The notes under the pieces: generated by a model
What the model was told of the DNA's origin: nothing
The model's input: the letters and a program-made list of their open reading frames with translations, nothing else
Database searches by the model: none
Program-made: the position numbers and the translations under genes
Origin: Micromussa lordhowensis
Taxonomy: Eukaryota > Cnidaria > Anthozoa > Scleractinia > Lobophylliidae
Direction of reading: 5' to 3'
DNA: 64,000 bases
NCBI GenBank assembly: GCA_964020085.1
Contig: OZ026600.1
Coordinates: forward strand, 5,979,861-6,043,860
In this document: piece after piece, positions 32,493 through 45,676 of the stretch
How the letters are laid out: the number at the start of each line of letters is the position of its first letter
Position numbering within the stretch: position 1 is the stretch's first letter

Positions 32493-34541
32493 GTAAAGTT
32501 GAAATGGCCGAAAAACAAGAATATTTATAATTACTTTATGCTTTGCTTTTGCCAGCCCGTAATCGGCCCGTGGGCATTGCGGGAGAATGCCCTACAATTC
32601 AGTGACAATTAGCCGATCAGAGCCCCCGTTATATCGCCTACAAACACAAACCATATAATAAGCCGGCACATCCGACAGACCCTACCCAAATTAAAGGGGG
32701 GGGAGGATCCCCCGGGCCCCTCCCCTAGATCCGCCACTGCTAATTGTTAAATACAAAGAAATAACAGAGACTGCTTACCATTTACAAAAGCCATCCGGTT
32801 GAAAATTTCAGGCATAAACATTAAACAACTACATGCGACGTTTCGGCAGTGGGAATCGCTATAAAGTATATCCACATCAGCTAGAGAGGCTTATAATTAA
32901 TAAAAGAGCAAAACATTGCATCACCTCAAATTACAGCCCATATTTTCTGAAGCTTCCCAAACGGATGGCACGAACCATTTGATTTTCCAACTGAATTTTC
33001 CGGTTTTCCCGTGTAAATGGTAAATACCCAGGGTTTGATGTGTATTCAGCCCGATGGGGACTCCCTACACTGGCCTATACGGGGAAGCTCCGCTTGAAAG
33101 GGATACCTTTTAAATGCTTCAGGTATATAAAAGGGTAGGGATTTCACAAGATAAGGTATATAAAGGATAGGGAAATCGGTTATTTAAGTATTTAAAAGAG
33201 CCTTTAATTATAATATTTCGAATAGACGCACCTTATGGCTGAATCATTTTATTTGCTAAGCACTTCATAAGACTTCATAAGACTCCAAATAAAAAGTAAC
33301 AAAACATGTCTGTCTGTCTGTCTGAAAATGAGAACAAGACTTCCTAAAGTAGGTAAAAGGGATATCTTTTGCAATAAAAGGTATATAAAAGGGGTACCTT
33401 TTCTGCCCAAATGGTATATAAAAGAAAGCCTCCCCGTATTAAACTAATTGTTAAGTACCCCTCCCCCCCCTCGGAGATATTCAGTATTAAGCGTAATCGC
33501 ATAATCTTATCATGAAAAAATAGTTGACCAGATATCTATTATCTATCTCAACTGGGGAGTTCAGTCTCAACCAGATACTTGTAGACGCAGAAGTAATATT
33601 ACGACAACTTAAATTCAGATTTGGTGTCCTGTGCACTAGGTTTCATTGCGTGACAAACATTGAAAACCTTTCTTGAACACGACTCCGCTAAATGCGCGTC
33701 TTCGGGCTTCAAAATTTGTTTACCTGTAACTATAAATAATTGTATCGTCCTTTTCTATCATGCAGTCTAGATATCTCAATTACTATAGACGTTTGAATTT
33801 AAAATATTGTTAAATCTGACAAAAAACTAGGATGCTTCGTGCAAGAGCCGTATGGTATGCTTGTTTATTGCGTTACTTGGTAAAACATTGCGAAGCCATG
33901 ATAACAGTTTGGGCGAGAAAATATGGATAAAACCCCATCTAAAGCCACAAGATTTACAAGGTGAGCTTATAATATTGATTTTTTTAATTAATGGGATGCT
34001 AAGAACTAAGATTTGCTCGGAATTTTGGGTTCGACAGCAGAGACTATAATTAGATTATTCGTACTTATAATAAAGTTTCCATATAACGCGCGCTCTGATT
34101 GGCTGAAACAGCGTGCCTTATCAGAGATTAGGGAAAGGGTTGATGGCTTAAGCTGGCTTCCAAATATTTGCTTCGGAATCTCGACAAATTTGACCCAAAA
34201 TATAAACATCCCTGTGCGACTCAGACAAAATCAATATAAACGAGCTATTTGTCAGCAGTAAATATAGACCATAGTTGACAACAGTAGTGCAAAAGGTGTA
34301 CGAAAATAACAAGTTTTGCTAGAGTGCGACAAAACACTTGCGAAATTAAACAAATTCTCAACTTGGCAAATTACTCGATGAAAGACATCAGAATATATTA
34401 CAAAGGCAGAAATTACACTTAAGGAGTAAAGCAAAGACAGAGAATACCATCGAACTGTCTCTGTTTTTGACGAGAAGCTTTATTTTTGTAAAAATGCTCA
34501 AACAACACTTACATGCAGTTTAGTAATGCTCGCTTGCTTAG
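32493..34541. other. Unassigned, with one MITE-like element at about 33074-33438
   Basis: 33074-33438 starts CCTATACGGGGAAGCT and ends AAAGCCTCCCCGTATT, short inverted ends around repeated AAAGGTATATAAAAGGG text with a (TGTC)n run at 33307. Around 32690-32740 and 33455 are G- and C-runs. At 34085 the phrase GCGCGCTCTGATTGGCTGA recurs in related form near 46940 and 51600, a common coral repeat end. No gene. Confidence 0.45.
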
Positions 34542-34965
34542 TAGGCCTTTTGCAACAGTTGGTCACGTGACGTGTTTTTCAATAACACACTGATTAATCA
34601 TTGGTAATGCATAATGTTATAAGAAATGGAAAGAACAGTTCCAAACAAGCTTACATGCAAATTTTCAGGTTTATATCTTTTAAGGGGGAATTTTTATGAG
34701 CGTTAGAAATTAGGAGGATTTGTATGAGAAGAAGTCGCTTTGCCCTCCAGTCACGCTCCAGTGGTTTTCCATACAAATCCTTGTAATTTTGCAAGTTTTC
34801 AAGCTGCCATAAAACCTTTGCCTTTCGATGTAAGGGCCTACAAATTTCCATTCTTCCTAATATTGTACCCCTCTTTCTGTCTCCAATAGTTATACGCCAG
34901 CAGCTTCTTTTGATTGTAGACGAAAATAAGCAAGGCTGATTAAACAGTATAGGGATATATTTTTT

Positions 34966-35004
34966 CCAATATTTCGGAAGGCACGGCCTTCCTTCTTCAG
35001 GGTG
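34966..35004 (-). ncRNA. Hammerhead ribozyme of the second Penelope-like family
   Basis: Minus strand: CACC, CTGAAGA core, one unpaired A, stem II GGAAGGC-CGT-GCCTTCC (7 perfect pairs), GAAA core, T, ATT as cleavage triplet, GG. Stem III is a self-complementary AU/AU pair. Stem I is weak (CC/GG only), so activity is uncertain, but core and stem II are clear. Confidence 0.62.
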
Positions 35005-35254
35005 TTACAGAGAATGACTCTCGTTTTGAACGTTACAAATTTAAAATATGGGAAATACGATATGACTAGTAAAAAGAAAAATAATAACAAAAGACTGATA
35101 GACAGGGCTAAGTAACAAGTAACGATGAAAAAATAACGTTGAAAATTTAAAAATTTAGAATTATGGGAAAACGTTACAGCTTGAAAAGTAGTAATGAATA
35201 GCTATAAATAGTACAAATGACCTAAACATAGAAAGCTGATGCAAAAGAAAGGTA

Positions 35255-36005
35255 CTAAGTTTCATCTTTCCTATTAAGACCATGCGGTTCAAGGGTTTGA
35301 CCCCTTTCAATGAGATATGCTTCTCTTGCTTTACGTACACTGTCACGATTAGATTTAACGAGTTCAAGAGGAATAAGTTGCATGTCAGTAGCGCTGTGAT
35401 TGTTACACAAAAAATGTTCGGATACTGTGGTGGGCTTAATTAGAGCTGTTAGTTTGTTTGTCAACAGGTCTGCGATGTTCGTTGAAGCGGTCTTTAAGTC
35501 TACGTTTGGTTTCTCCTATGTATTGTTTGTGACAGTGGTTACATTGTATTATGTAGATTACGTTTTTGGAGTTGCAGTCAATGTGATGATTAATAAATCT
35601 AGTTTCGCCAGTAGAACTAAATGTATAATTAGTAAGTCCGTCGTTTATGTAGTTGCATGTTAAGCAGTTGCTGCCACAACGGAAAGAGCCGCGATGTGCG
35701 TTAGCAGCGGTAGACGGTTTATGCAGTTTGGCACTCACTAATATATTACTAAGGTTGTTAGACCGTCGCAAGGCAACAAAGGGTTTAGCTTTGAAAACTT
35801 TAGTGCAACGGGGAGATGAAGACAAAATGTTGAAGTGTTTGTTAATGATGGATGATATGTAGCGAAGAGCTGGATTATATGTTATGACGAGGGGTACCCG
35901 TTGCGGCTGATTAGTAGTGGAAGTGTCTTTGGGAGTAAGTGCTTTTGGTTGTGATTGATAGCAGAAAAGGTTTCTGGAGGGCAAAGCTTCCTCGCTTTCA
36001 TACAA
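35255..36005 (-). pseudogene. GIY-YIG endonuclease region of a Penelope-like element, frameshifted
   Basis: The first frame (35436-36005) reads FRCGSNCLTCNYIND, INHHIDCNSKNVIYIIQC and KQYIGETKRRLKDRFNEHRR, the Penelope CxxC and Y-IG blocks. After a shift near 35450 the second frame continues with VSEHFLCNNHSATDM and EAYLIERGQTLEPHGLN, the conserved tail. The reverse transcriptase is missing. Confidence 0.85.
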
Positions 36006-36183
36006 AACCTTCTAATTTTTGAAATATTCAAATCGTCATTAAATCTCAACCCTATACGGCATTGGTCTGAAAATTGGTGTCCTGGCTATTTATAACATGC
36101 TCTTTGCAGCTCTGAAATTCATTTAGCTGCAGCTAAAAGTTTAGGAATTATCGGTAACGTGACCAACTGTTGCAAAAGGTCTA

Positions 36184-37367
<1,184 letters not shown>

Positions 37368-37545
37368 GACTGTTAGTTCGCGCTTTGTTTTCAAATACAC
37401 GCGCTTGCTTATTGTGCAATGAATTCGAAATTTTCAATACTGCACGAAGCGAAGCTGAGTGCAGTATTGAAAATTTATCATTCATTGTACTGTAAGCGCG
37501 TGCGTGTATTTGAAAACAAAGCACTCACAACAGTATCTAACAGTC
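37368..37545. mobile_element. Foldback MITE
   Basis: Arms GACTGTTAG...GCTTTGTTTTCAAATACACG...AATTTTCAATACTGCAC pair with their reverse complement across a 12-bp loop. The match is imperfect with small indels. Confidence 0.65.
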
Positions 37546-37872
37546 TCGTAATTGAAACGACAAAGAAGGGTTTACGATCAAATTTTCTGAAAATGAGAAT
37601 AAACTTTCATATATGACCAAAATCACTAAATTATTTATGGTTAATTATGTATACATTTTTATAAGAGAAACAACAACTTGTGGAGCTTTTAGGACTCCTT
37701 ACACTTTAATTATATGCTTAATAATTGTAAATATTTGCGCTTGCTTTAATTAAACCGCGGACGAATAAAGTGAGAAGAGTAGCGGGAAGGGGTACTGCTA
37801 AGTACCTTTCCAATTTTGATCAATTTATTACTGTTTTTTTCCTCCTGTTCTATGTTCTTGTAGTTCCTCACT

Positions 37873-39878
37873 ATGAGTGCCTTACGCACGCTAAGAGTGC
37901 TGGTTATTGCATTAAACCTGACTCTCCTCATTGCTGTGGATAGTAACACTGTTTGCCAAAACTTCAAGTCTGTTGTCGATAAAGATGTCGTACGTCGAAT
38001 CACGTGCTTGAGGGTTACGTGTTTAAACGATTGACGGTCTCCAGCGCCGCCCAATGCCACGTGATGTGTAGAGATGACTGCTTATGCGTATCCATGAATT
38101 ATGTACCTGTTTCCAAGGAAAATAATTGCGACCTTAACGATGGTACGAAAGAAATGGATCCTGCAGCACTGAAATGGAAACAAGGAGTTGATTACTACGA
38201 CTTGGTGACGAGCTACACAGTGAAGGTAAGCTGTAGTTGTCTATTTCAATTTTATTGATTTTGTAAATCATTTGTTTGTTCTTCGCTCATTCACTCATTC
38301 GCTTGCTGTTTTCCAAATTTTCCCCCGGGGTTGGTTTACACGTTTCAAGGTATTGTTTAAGCTCTATTTGAAATTTACATCGTGTTCCACTGATAAGAAT
38401 GCCAACTTTGAGCTTCATAAATAGCCTGACAGTAAAACCCTGCAAAAACATGGATAGACGCTGTTGTAGGTGATTGTTTGACTGTTGATGACAATGTTGT
38501 TTGTTGTCTTTTTTTTTTTGTATGCCATAGGGTGGAGGTCCGTACATCTCGGGAAAACACTTTTGTGTCAACAGATGTTGCCGCGACAATCCTTGCGTCA
38601 ACGGAGGGGTATGTCAGGAGATTTGTGACCCTCACAGTACACGGTTTAACTGTATCTGCCCTGTCACTCACACAGGCCGGCTATGTGACAAGAAAAAATG
38701 TGGAATAACCTGTTAAGATCCGCAACATCCGCAAAGTACCTCATCTTTGATTCTGCAAACGAAACGTTTTCCGTTTTCTGTGACATGAAATCAGAATCAT
38801 TTATCTATTTATTTATTTATTTATTTATTTAAAAAAACTTTATTGGTTAAAGTATCAATATAGGTAAATAATTAGATACAAGTCCGATAGAAAAGAGGAA
38901 GGAGAAGAAGGGAAAAAAAAAACGACCAAAAGGAAAGGTACAAACGGGACCTGGAGTCCATGCGAGGCACTTCCCAGTCAAATCAGTATATATTAAACTA
39001 TTGTTGCCAGTGGCATCCACAATTACGTGCAAGACCCCATGAGCATGGTTTCTCGGGGTCAAAGACATTAGCTAATTCATTTTTGAACAAATTAGTTATA
39101 CTGTTCTTAAAAGTCTTCTTTAAAAGTCTATGTTTAGAAAGTCGCAGGGTCGAATTAATTTACATCTGAGATTCCATAATTTAATACTGCGATTAAAGAA
39201 GGAGGACTGATAGGTAACTGTTTTGCAGAAAGGCGTCTCCGAGTACTTTATATCACTTGATTGAGATCGTCGAGAATGGCCGTCACTAACATTCCTAATA
39301 AAGCTAATATCAATGCCAATATAGCCATACAAAGCCTTATAAAGAAATACTAAATCCTTGACCTCGCGGTCATAGGTAAGCGGCAGAAAATCCAGAAGAA
39401 TTAGTCTTTCTTTGTAGGACAGTTCACCTTGCTTGATTTGTAGAATCCAACGTGTAGCTCTTCTCTGAACCCTTTCAGCTTTCTGCTTTAGAGTTGAGTG
39501 GCTGGGAGACACGAGTATCCTGTAACTTCCCTACAGAAGACCTGAAGTATACCGACTACGCACGCGGCAAGCTGGAAGGCCACGACATATTTGGCAACTG
39601 AGATAATGTGTGTCAGCTATATGAAGACATTAACATCCGGGGAAATGAGTGCTCTAACTGCACCACTTTAACGCAACAGAGTCGTGGGAACGCTTGGACC
39701 ACGTAAAGAGTTACCAAAGTAAAAACCCGGGCTGTGATTTAGATGGACGTCCAGGGGCAAGTGGTCACGAAAACAATTTCGGAAGGTATCGTGACAGTAG
39801 CATAAATGCTGATCACCGCTGCAACTCTTCGCCTGCGTCGACAACACAGCACCGGTTTGGAGCTGAGCTTGAGTTGTA
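37873..39878 (+). pseudogene. Secreted PAN/apple + EGF + fibrinogen-like protein, pseudogene
   Basis: ATG at 37873 opens a signal peptide (MSALRTLRVLVIALNLTLLI). A frameshift at about 37990 precedes a PAN/apple domain (AQCHVMCRDDCLCVSMNY). Donor GTGAAG|GTAAGC at 38225 joins acceptor CATAG at 38530 to an EGF domain (NPCVNGGVCQE, FNCICPVTHTGRLC), which ends in a stop. FDSANETFSVFCDMKSE marks the start of a fibrinogen-like domain. A LINE then replaces part of it. The rest (SCNFPTEDL, YTDYARGKLEGHDIFGN, NIRGNECSNCTTLT, NNFGRY) is at 39510-39870 with two stops and frameshifts. Expected as an extracellular lectin-like or matrix protein in corals. Confidence 0.72.
38801..39512 (-). mobile_element. 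LINE 3' end inserted in the PAN/EGF pseudogene
   Basis: A minus-strand frame 39120-39512 reads QKAERVQRRATRWILQI, LDFLPLTYDREVKDLVFLYK, the C-terminal tail of a non-LTR reverse transcriptase. It is followed by noncoding text and a tail of (AAAT)n on the minus strand, seen as (TTTA)n at 38801-38830. The 5' part is missing, as usual for truncated LINE insertions. Confidence 0.8.
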
Positions 39879-40434
39879 AAGGATTTAGACAGTCAATTGC
39901 ACAAAGTTAGGTCCATGTGCGTGTCATGTCCTGTAAGTCCATTCATAAGTACATTTTAAGAAGCGTTAATTGGCTTGGAGAGTAGCTTTTGCCAAGCTGG
40001 AATTATGGACGCCGCTTCTTCGTAGGTTAGCTTCTAGCACTTTATCGGTTTGTGCCCAAAAATTTTACTGGCGCATATCTACACGTTTGAGAGTAGAAAA
40101 AGACATTTTTGAGAATAAAAAGAAACAATGCAAGAAATCCATCGGAGTACACGGGTTAGGTTTGACACGATCTCTCAACCGAAGGATTGAACTTACCTCA
40201 TTACCTTTCAAATATTGCATGATATCGGTGTGTACATGTGCTTTACTACTAGAAGTTAGAACTAAGAACCGTAGGAAGAGCATCAATTAGAACGGATGAT
40301 AGTTTAATGCCCTTTTTTATGAAATTCTGTTTACTTACCAATTAAAAAAGAGAAAAAATTACATTAGCTGATGGGAGCTGCTAACTGTATGCACATTTTA
40401 GGACTGCCATTAAATGGTTACTGTTCCTTAAATA
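39879..40434. other. Unassigned
   Basis: No recognisable gene. An open frame of 106 codons (39970-40290, plus) has no known domain and weak composition support. Confidence 0.3.
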
Positions 40435-40665
40435 GTTACAGCTGGTATACCTGAGACAATTCATGATTAACGGCAAACAAATATGAAAGTGGATAGTAAT
40501 CTTCAAACATAACTCTGTCAAAAAGTGCAGACGGGAACATTGCATTGTCACAAAAGCTACACTTGAGGAAATTCCCAGTTCCCCGTTCAGTTTTTGAGGC
40601 AGTTTGAGTTCGGATCACCTCCGCTCCAATGCTGGGCAAAACGTTCACGGTATCATGAGGTCCTA
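40435..40665 (-). CDS. Possible terminal exon, unknown protein
   Basis: On the minus strand TCTAGAAAAACAG|GTAGGACC near 40665 gives an acceptor. The frame then reads VLPSIGAEVIRTQTASK, GNFLKCSFCDN, MFEDYYPLSYLF to a stop near 40433. It is open for about 77 codons in the only frame with an acceptor. I recognise no family. It could also be chance. Confidence 0.25.
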
Positions 40666-42892
40666 CCTGTTTTTCTAGAACAAGAAAACAATAAATTGAG
40701 GTAGAACTTAGTTTATAATATATAACTTTCCTGACCTTAGCTGTGTCGAACTGGGCGTCAGAATCAGTAGTGCTATGGGTGTCGCAAAGTCTTGAGTACA
40801 GAATTCCCTTTTAGTTGAGGTTACCTTGGTCATGAGGATATGTATATATGTAAATTTTGAACTCCAAGTATTCTGCTTCAACAATATATTGTCTTTATCA
40901 TCATCATCATGTTTTATTTTCCACACAATAAATAGATAAATAATAATTTAAAAAGAAACATACGCTAAGAAACAAAAAGGCGGCGAGGATACCTTCAAAA
41001 ACCCACAAGGCTTGAAGCGCTATAGCTATTGCTATTGTAGTGAAAATATTAAGATCTGCGCGTGTGACATGATTAAGTCACCATTATTTCATTAAAACTC
41101 TGATCATTTTCTTCTTCTTAAAGCTGGAAAAGGTTGTTGAACTAGTTATGGACACTGCGTGTCAGGTAACAGTATCCGAGTATAAGTTGTGTTAAACAGC
41201 AACTGTATAACTGTAGTTAACGACAATTAAATTTGAACAACTTTATGTCCTAGGAAAATATAAACAATAATTGATAATAAACAGCAAAAACAATAAACAG
41301 CTATCAGTTTAATGTACCGAATAGTGATGTATTTTCACTTATTTAAAGTTAATACAATTGCAATAATTTTCTAAACCTGTAGTTTTCGAGTTTAAATTTG
41401 TTTCTAGCGCACGTTTTTTTTGAAGTAAGAAAAGTCAAGTGAAGAGAAGACTGCTGAGGTGAATCATTAGATTTTGCTCTTAATTACAGATAATATTCCG
41501 CCTTTTTCTCGGTTTCTCTGTAGTGTTCAATTCGTAATTGGAATTTCCACTTCTTTAATAGATTATGTGGCTAAATTTTCCATTTTAATTCTCCCTTATT
41601 ACTTTAGGTGTTACATACCTAATTGTTTTTCTTTTGACATTGTAGCTGATATTTTTCCATCTTTTACGTAGAAAATACATCTAAGCCCCACCCACGGCTA
41701 AGCCAGCACCCATACACCCAAACAGACATAACCGTAGGGCAAAAATGAAGAGAATATTGAATATAATGTTCTTTTAAACACGTTCGATTTAAAGCTGATC
41801 AGCGCAAACTCAGTAATGTGATGACGTAGCGATGATTGAATGCATGATTGGTGGTAATTAACGTGTTAATCAATTTTGAATAATTAACTTGTGCCCAGTG
41901 CTCTCGGAGGAAGGTGTAAATCTGTTCCCTATCTCTTGTACAGCTGACGAGAGGTTCCTCACATGTAGTTCACAATTAATAGGCCATTTTCGATATGTTA
42001 AAATTCTAATTGAAATGGTGAAGTTTAGATCAGGCTCAGAAGAAGTTTATAATAGAAGAATAGAAGTTTTCTGTATAACACACCTAGCTTTGTGTAAAAT
42101 GTGATATCACATGAAAGATAACATGACACACCAGCTAATCTGCAGGTATTGCACATAAATTAAAATTAGAAGGAAATTATATGATGTATGAGTAATTTTT
42201 TTTAAAATATATGCTAGAATGATGAAATACACACTAAAGAAATTATGCGTTGTGCTTAAAAGTAAAAGAAAAAGCAATAGTCATATTCTCATTTTATGAG
42301 TTAATTACCAATTAGGTTATGCGTTCGAGATTCCATGATGCCATGCGTCTGTCCAGTAATAGATCACAGATGACGTCAAAATGTGGTAAGAACTGAAATG
42401 TGCCAAGGGGGTGCCTGACGAAAAAGAATCCCTAAGAGGTACAAGGGTTATGTGTTGTGGGCTTGGCTTGTTTCGCCCTAAGAGGCACCAATTCTAAAAC
42501 AGCATATCTCCAGTCTTATTTTTTCGGCTCAATATCGAAAAGCTCTCATTCTGGGCATTTTGAGGCTGAACACCCTTGGAGTTGCCAAAGCCGCTTTTCT
42601 AACGCTTAAAAATACGACGAGAACATGTATCTTTTTCTATGATAGTCTCCGAAGCCCCTTGGAATAATCGCGCTGACGTTTTGCTCAAACAACGGATATA
42701 CATTTTCCAAATAGATATTCTTGGGTACGTTCTCCGCTCTCAAGATAAATCCCATTGCACATGTACAGCGGGTAGGGAGTACATTAAACAATTCAAAAAT
42801 GTAATATAAAATCTGTTCTAATTGTTTTTTTTTTATAAGCATTAAATGAAATTATTGACTGTTATTTTAATGTACCGAGTGGATTTATTTAA
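40666..42892. other. A/T-rich DNA without recognised genes
   Basis: No domain seen. 41383-41545 is a diverged direct copy of 43253-43430 (shared phrases GAGTTTAAATTTGTT, CTCGGTTTCTCTGTA and TTCAATTCGTAATT), so a dispersed or duplicated repeat of at least 160 bp is present. Confidence 0.45.
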
Positions 42893-43012
42893 GACGAAAC
42901 AACATGATATTAAATGTAAGGAGAAACGTAAACTCGGAAAACAATCCGAGCCCCAGATGGGATTTGAACTGAGTTTACGTTTTTCCTTACATTTAATGTT
43001 GTTGTTTCGTCT
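42893..43012. repeat. Inverted pair of SINE tails
   Basis: Left arm GACGAAACAACATGATATTAAATGTAAGG...CGTAAACTC and right arm GAGTTTACGT...TTACATTTAATGTTGTTGTTTCGTC are reverse complements. Between them on the minus strand is a tRNA B-box-like AGTTCAAATCCCATCTGG. The tail sequence matches that of the SINE at 43109. Confidence 0.6.
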
Positions 43013-43108
43013 CTAATGTACTCATTTTGTAGGTTGGTTCGCTGCATCTTGATTTGTCTTAATGTGACAGTGCGATGCTGTTAGTGTTATTGACCCTTGC
43101 TCCTCAAA

Positions 43109-43225
43109 CTCTCCAGTAGCTCAGTGTTTAGATCAGAGCATCCGACTAGATCAGGGAGGGTCGGTGGGTTCAAATCCCACCTGGGAATAGGATTGTTTTC
43201 CGAGTTTACGTTCTTCATTTCCTTT
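43109..43225 (+). mobile_element. tRNA-derived SINE
   Basis: TAGCTCAGTGTTTAGATCAGAGC forms the D arm with a GCTC/GAGC stem and an A-box. GTGGG-TTCAAAT-CCCAC is a perfect T arm and B-box. The anticodon stem is partly unpaired, so this is a tRNA-derived element, not a functional tRNA. The 3' tail GATTGTTTTCCGAGTTTACG is shared with the copy to its left. Confidence 0.65.
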
Positions 43226-43913
43226 AATATCACCGAGTGAATTGTATTGTTTTCAAAAGCCGTAGGTTATGAGTTTAAATTTGTTCCTAGCGCGCGCGTC
43301 CTTAGAATTAAGAAAAGCGAAGAGATGAGAAGATTCCTCAGGTCCACTGAATATCACGAGATTTTGCCAATAATTGCTTTTAAGTTTCTCCTTTTTCCTC
43401 GGTTTCTCTGTACTTTTCAATTCGTAATTCGACTCCCCCTGATAGTTTTGCGAATTAAGCTATTATTTATCATTAACAAATATTATTATTATTATTATCA
43501 CAAGTGGGCAAAACAATATTATAATTTCATATATCATTTGGTATCCTCTGGCAATTGATTACGTCTTCTCATGATCAGTTAATTTGCTAATGGCTGTTGT
43601 TACAGTTGTAGGCCACAGCAGTGTTTGTCAGATTGTAAGTCACTGGGTATTGATAATAATTTATAAATGTGCTACATTAAAATAATTTGTATGGTCCCAG
43701 AAAATACTAATGTTATCAATGAATTTCACCAAGAAGTATAAACAATTCAATTGATTGATCAATCAATCAATTAGTATCAATCAACATTGTTTTTCTTCTT
43801 ACCTCTCAAATATAATAGCAAACGCAACAAATCTTTAGTGAAGGCTCTTAGCTTCACATAAAACAACAGTTCACCCTTAATTGACTTAAAAACTACAGTA
43901 TTGAGCGATATGA

Positions 43914-43952
43914 CACGACGTTTCGAAGTCATCTTGACTTCATTTTCAAGTG
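43914..43952 (-). ncRNA. Hammerhead-like fold with U3-A8 core variant (minus copy)
   Basis: Minus strand: CAC, TTGAAAA in place of CTGANGA, unpaired T, stem II GAAGTC-AAGAT-GACTTC, GAAA, C, GTC, GTG. Stem I CAC/GTG and stem II (6 pairs) are intact. Relative to the consensus, C3 is U and G8 is A, which could still pair. Confidence 0.5.
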
Positions 43953-44131
43953 ATGAATGTAACGGTCAGTTCAAGTTTAAAATTAAGTGGTTTGTAACGT
44001 CAGCCAACGAATTAGTCCGCGCGCGATAAAATGTTCTAAACAAATACTTTCGCTCGAATTGAGTCCGCTTGTGTGTGTGGCTGACGTTACAAACCACTTA
44101 ATTTTAAACTTGAACTGACCGTTACATTCAT

Positions 44132-44170
44132 CACTTGAAAATGAAGTCAAGATGACTTCGAAACGTCGTG
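44132..44170 (+). ncRNA. Hammerhead-like fold with U3-A8 core variant (plus copy)
   Basis: Identical in sequence to the copy at 43914-43952, opposite strand. Same stems, same variant core, same GTC cleavage triplet. Confidence 0.5.
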
Positions 44171-44181
44171 TCATATCGCTC

Positions 44182-45676
44182 ATTTTTGTAACCAAATGTA
44201 TCTCAAAACGTCTTCTCCTAAAAACTACAGTACACCCATAATTGTTTGACTTTAAGGCAAAAGTTTACATTGAATATGGCTTAATAATAACAGCCGACCC
44301 TTAATTTGGCTTTTTTCTTTGAAGGAGAAGCAGACATGTCATTTAATTTGCTAGTGATTTTTCCAGTAGAGGGTCATGTATATATATAGGTGAGCATATT
44401 TAGGAAAGGTATGGATACCTAATGTTCGATAATGTATTTTCAATGCGAATGGGTTAATGCAGAATTATCTGTTGACTTCAACATAGTCCGGCACCTGAAC
44501 TACATTTATATCAATAGTAGATAAAATAGGTACAGACGAAAATCATTGAAAAATATGGTTCAAAAAGTAAATCTAAGTTATAAAAAGAAATCCAATAAGC
44601 AACAGAGAACAAATAATGAATTACTGTCACTAACAATAGTGCCGATTTATAGCATCGCAATGATGACACCAATGCTTTCTCCTAAACCTACATCTGAAAC
44701 ACCTGACGCTTAAGTCCATTTTTTTTGTTTTTGTAACATATGCTCGGCAAAAAAGGAAAAATAGAAGGTTTAACTTGAAGTAGCAGAAAATGGGAAACTG
44801 CTCAAAAAATAGGAAAAAATAGGAACTGGACAACCTGCACTGATTTAGGCTAGTCAATCAATGATCAATCAATAATTAATACTGAACTCGTCTCACAAAT
44901 TATTGATTTCATTTAGTGTATTAATGGTCCCAAAAACACTCACTATTACAGGGCTCGAAAAAAGTGCCGTCCATTCGTCCGGGACAAGAAGATTTTCCTG
45001 CAGAGCTTTGCATTTCTGATGCCACCCTTAGTTGAGCTCCCATGGGGTGCTCTTCTAATTAATATATTTACTTGTTAGCTAATTCTTCACAGTTTTCATA
45101 AAACCCTTATTGACCCTTTCCTAGAAAAGGGAAAGAGAAATTACAGGCTATAATTAAGAACTCTGCCAATATCAACATACTATGCTTGCAGCAACATAAT
45201 CTATTTCGACCGCCTAACAAAAAAAAAAACACGGCAGAAAAAGAACAAGAGAGATGCCACTGAATTAATTTCAATTCATGTAAACAAAAAGTGCGAAAGA
45301 ACACCGTGCGAGATTTTCACTCAGTTCAAGATTAGGCATGTGCACAATGGTTCTACTGTATAAAACATCAAATGCTGCAAATGGAAGTCTGGTCACCGAC
45401 ACGAAAAAAATAAAACTTAAAACACTAAAAGAAGTACATAAACTCCCACCAGCGAAGAAAAAAAACGCGCTCGACCCATGGTATTGTCATAGAGCGTTTT
45501 CACTTGACGTCACGGCAGCCATATTGGTGTTCCAAAACAATGAAATGGCGGCCTCGTTGGTGTACCAAACCAGTCCTGTGAGAGTTGAACTTTTTCTTAT
45601 GTAAACACTTCCTTGTGTTTCAACAAATTTGAATGCGAGTGAAAACGCTTATTGGATACACGATGTCTTGTTTTCT
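44182..45676. other. Unassigned; MITE-like repeat at about 45495-45620
   Basis: No gene. The phrase AGCGTTTTCACTTGACGTCA followed by two GGCNGCC...TTGGTGT copies is a repeat type I recall near coral promoters and MITEs. Otherwise A/T-rich DNA. Confidence 0.4.

Larger units (their letters stand above)
34960..36005 (-). mobile_element. Penelope-like element 3' end (second family)
   Basis: A minus-strand GIY-YIG ORF pair followed by about 250 bp of noncoding sequence and a hammerhead. Only one orientation is present, unlike the other copies. It sits inside the TA-type MITE. Confidence 0.75.
34544..36181. mobile_element. TA-duplicating MITE with a nested Penelope-like fragment
   Basis: Ends GGCCTTTTGCAACAGTTGGT and, inverted, ACCAACTGTTGCAAAAGGTC, pair over 28 bp including GTCACGT. 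TA flanks both ends (34542-34543, 36182-36183). The same end type occurs in the elements at 47711 and 59162. About 1.1 kb in its middle is a Penelope-like element, so the MITE was there first. Confidence 0.7.
43903..44181. mobile_element. Inverted pair of Penelope-like 3' termini
   Basis: A perfect inverted repeat: 43903-44005 and 44079-44181 (103 bp each), 73-bp spacer. The text matches the 3' terminus layout of the Penelope-like elements at 31 and 50 kb, each arm ending with a hammerhead-like fold. No coding sequence is left. Confidence 0.72.

Noticed and set aside
38287..38671. Two overlapping minus-strand frames of about 100 residues
   Set aside because: They overlap the EGF exon and its intron in antisense with no family signal.
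43109..43190. Functional tRNA gene
   Set aside because: D and T arms fit, but the anticodon stem has mismatches and the sequence continues into a SINE tail shared with a neighbour.
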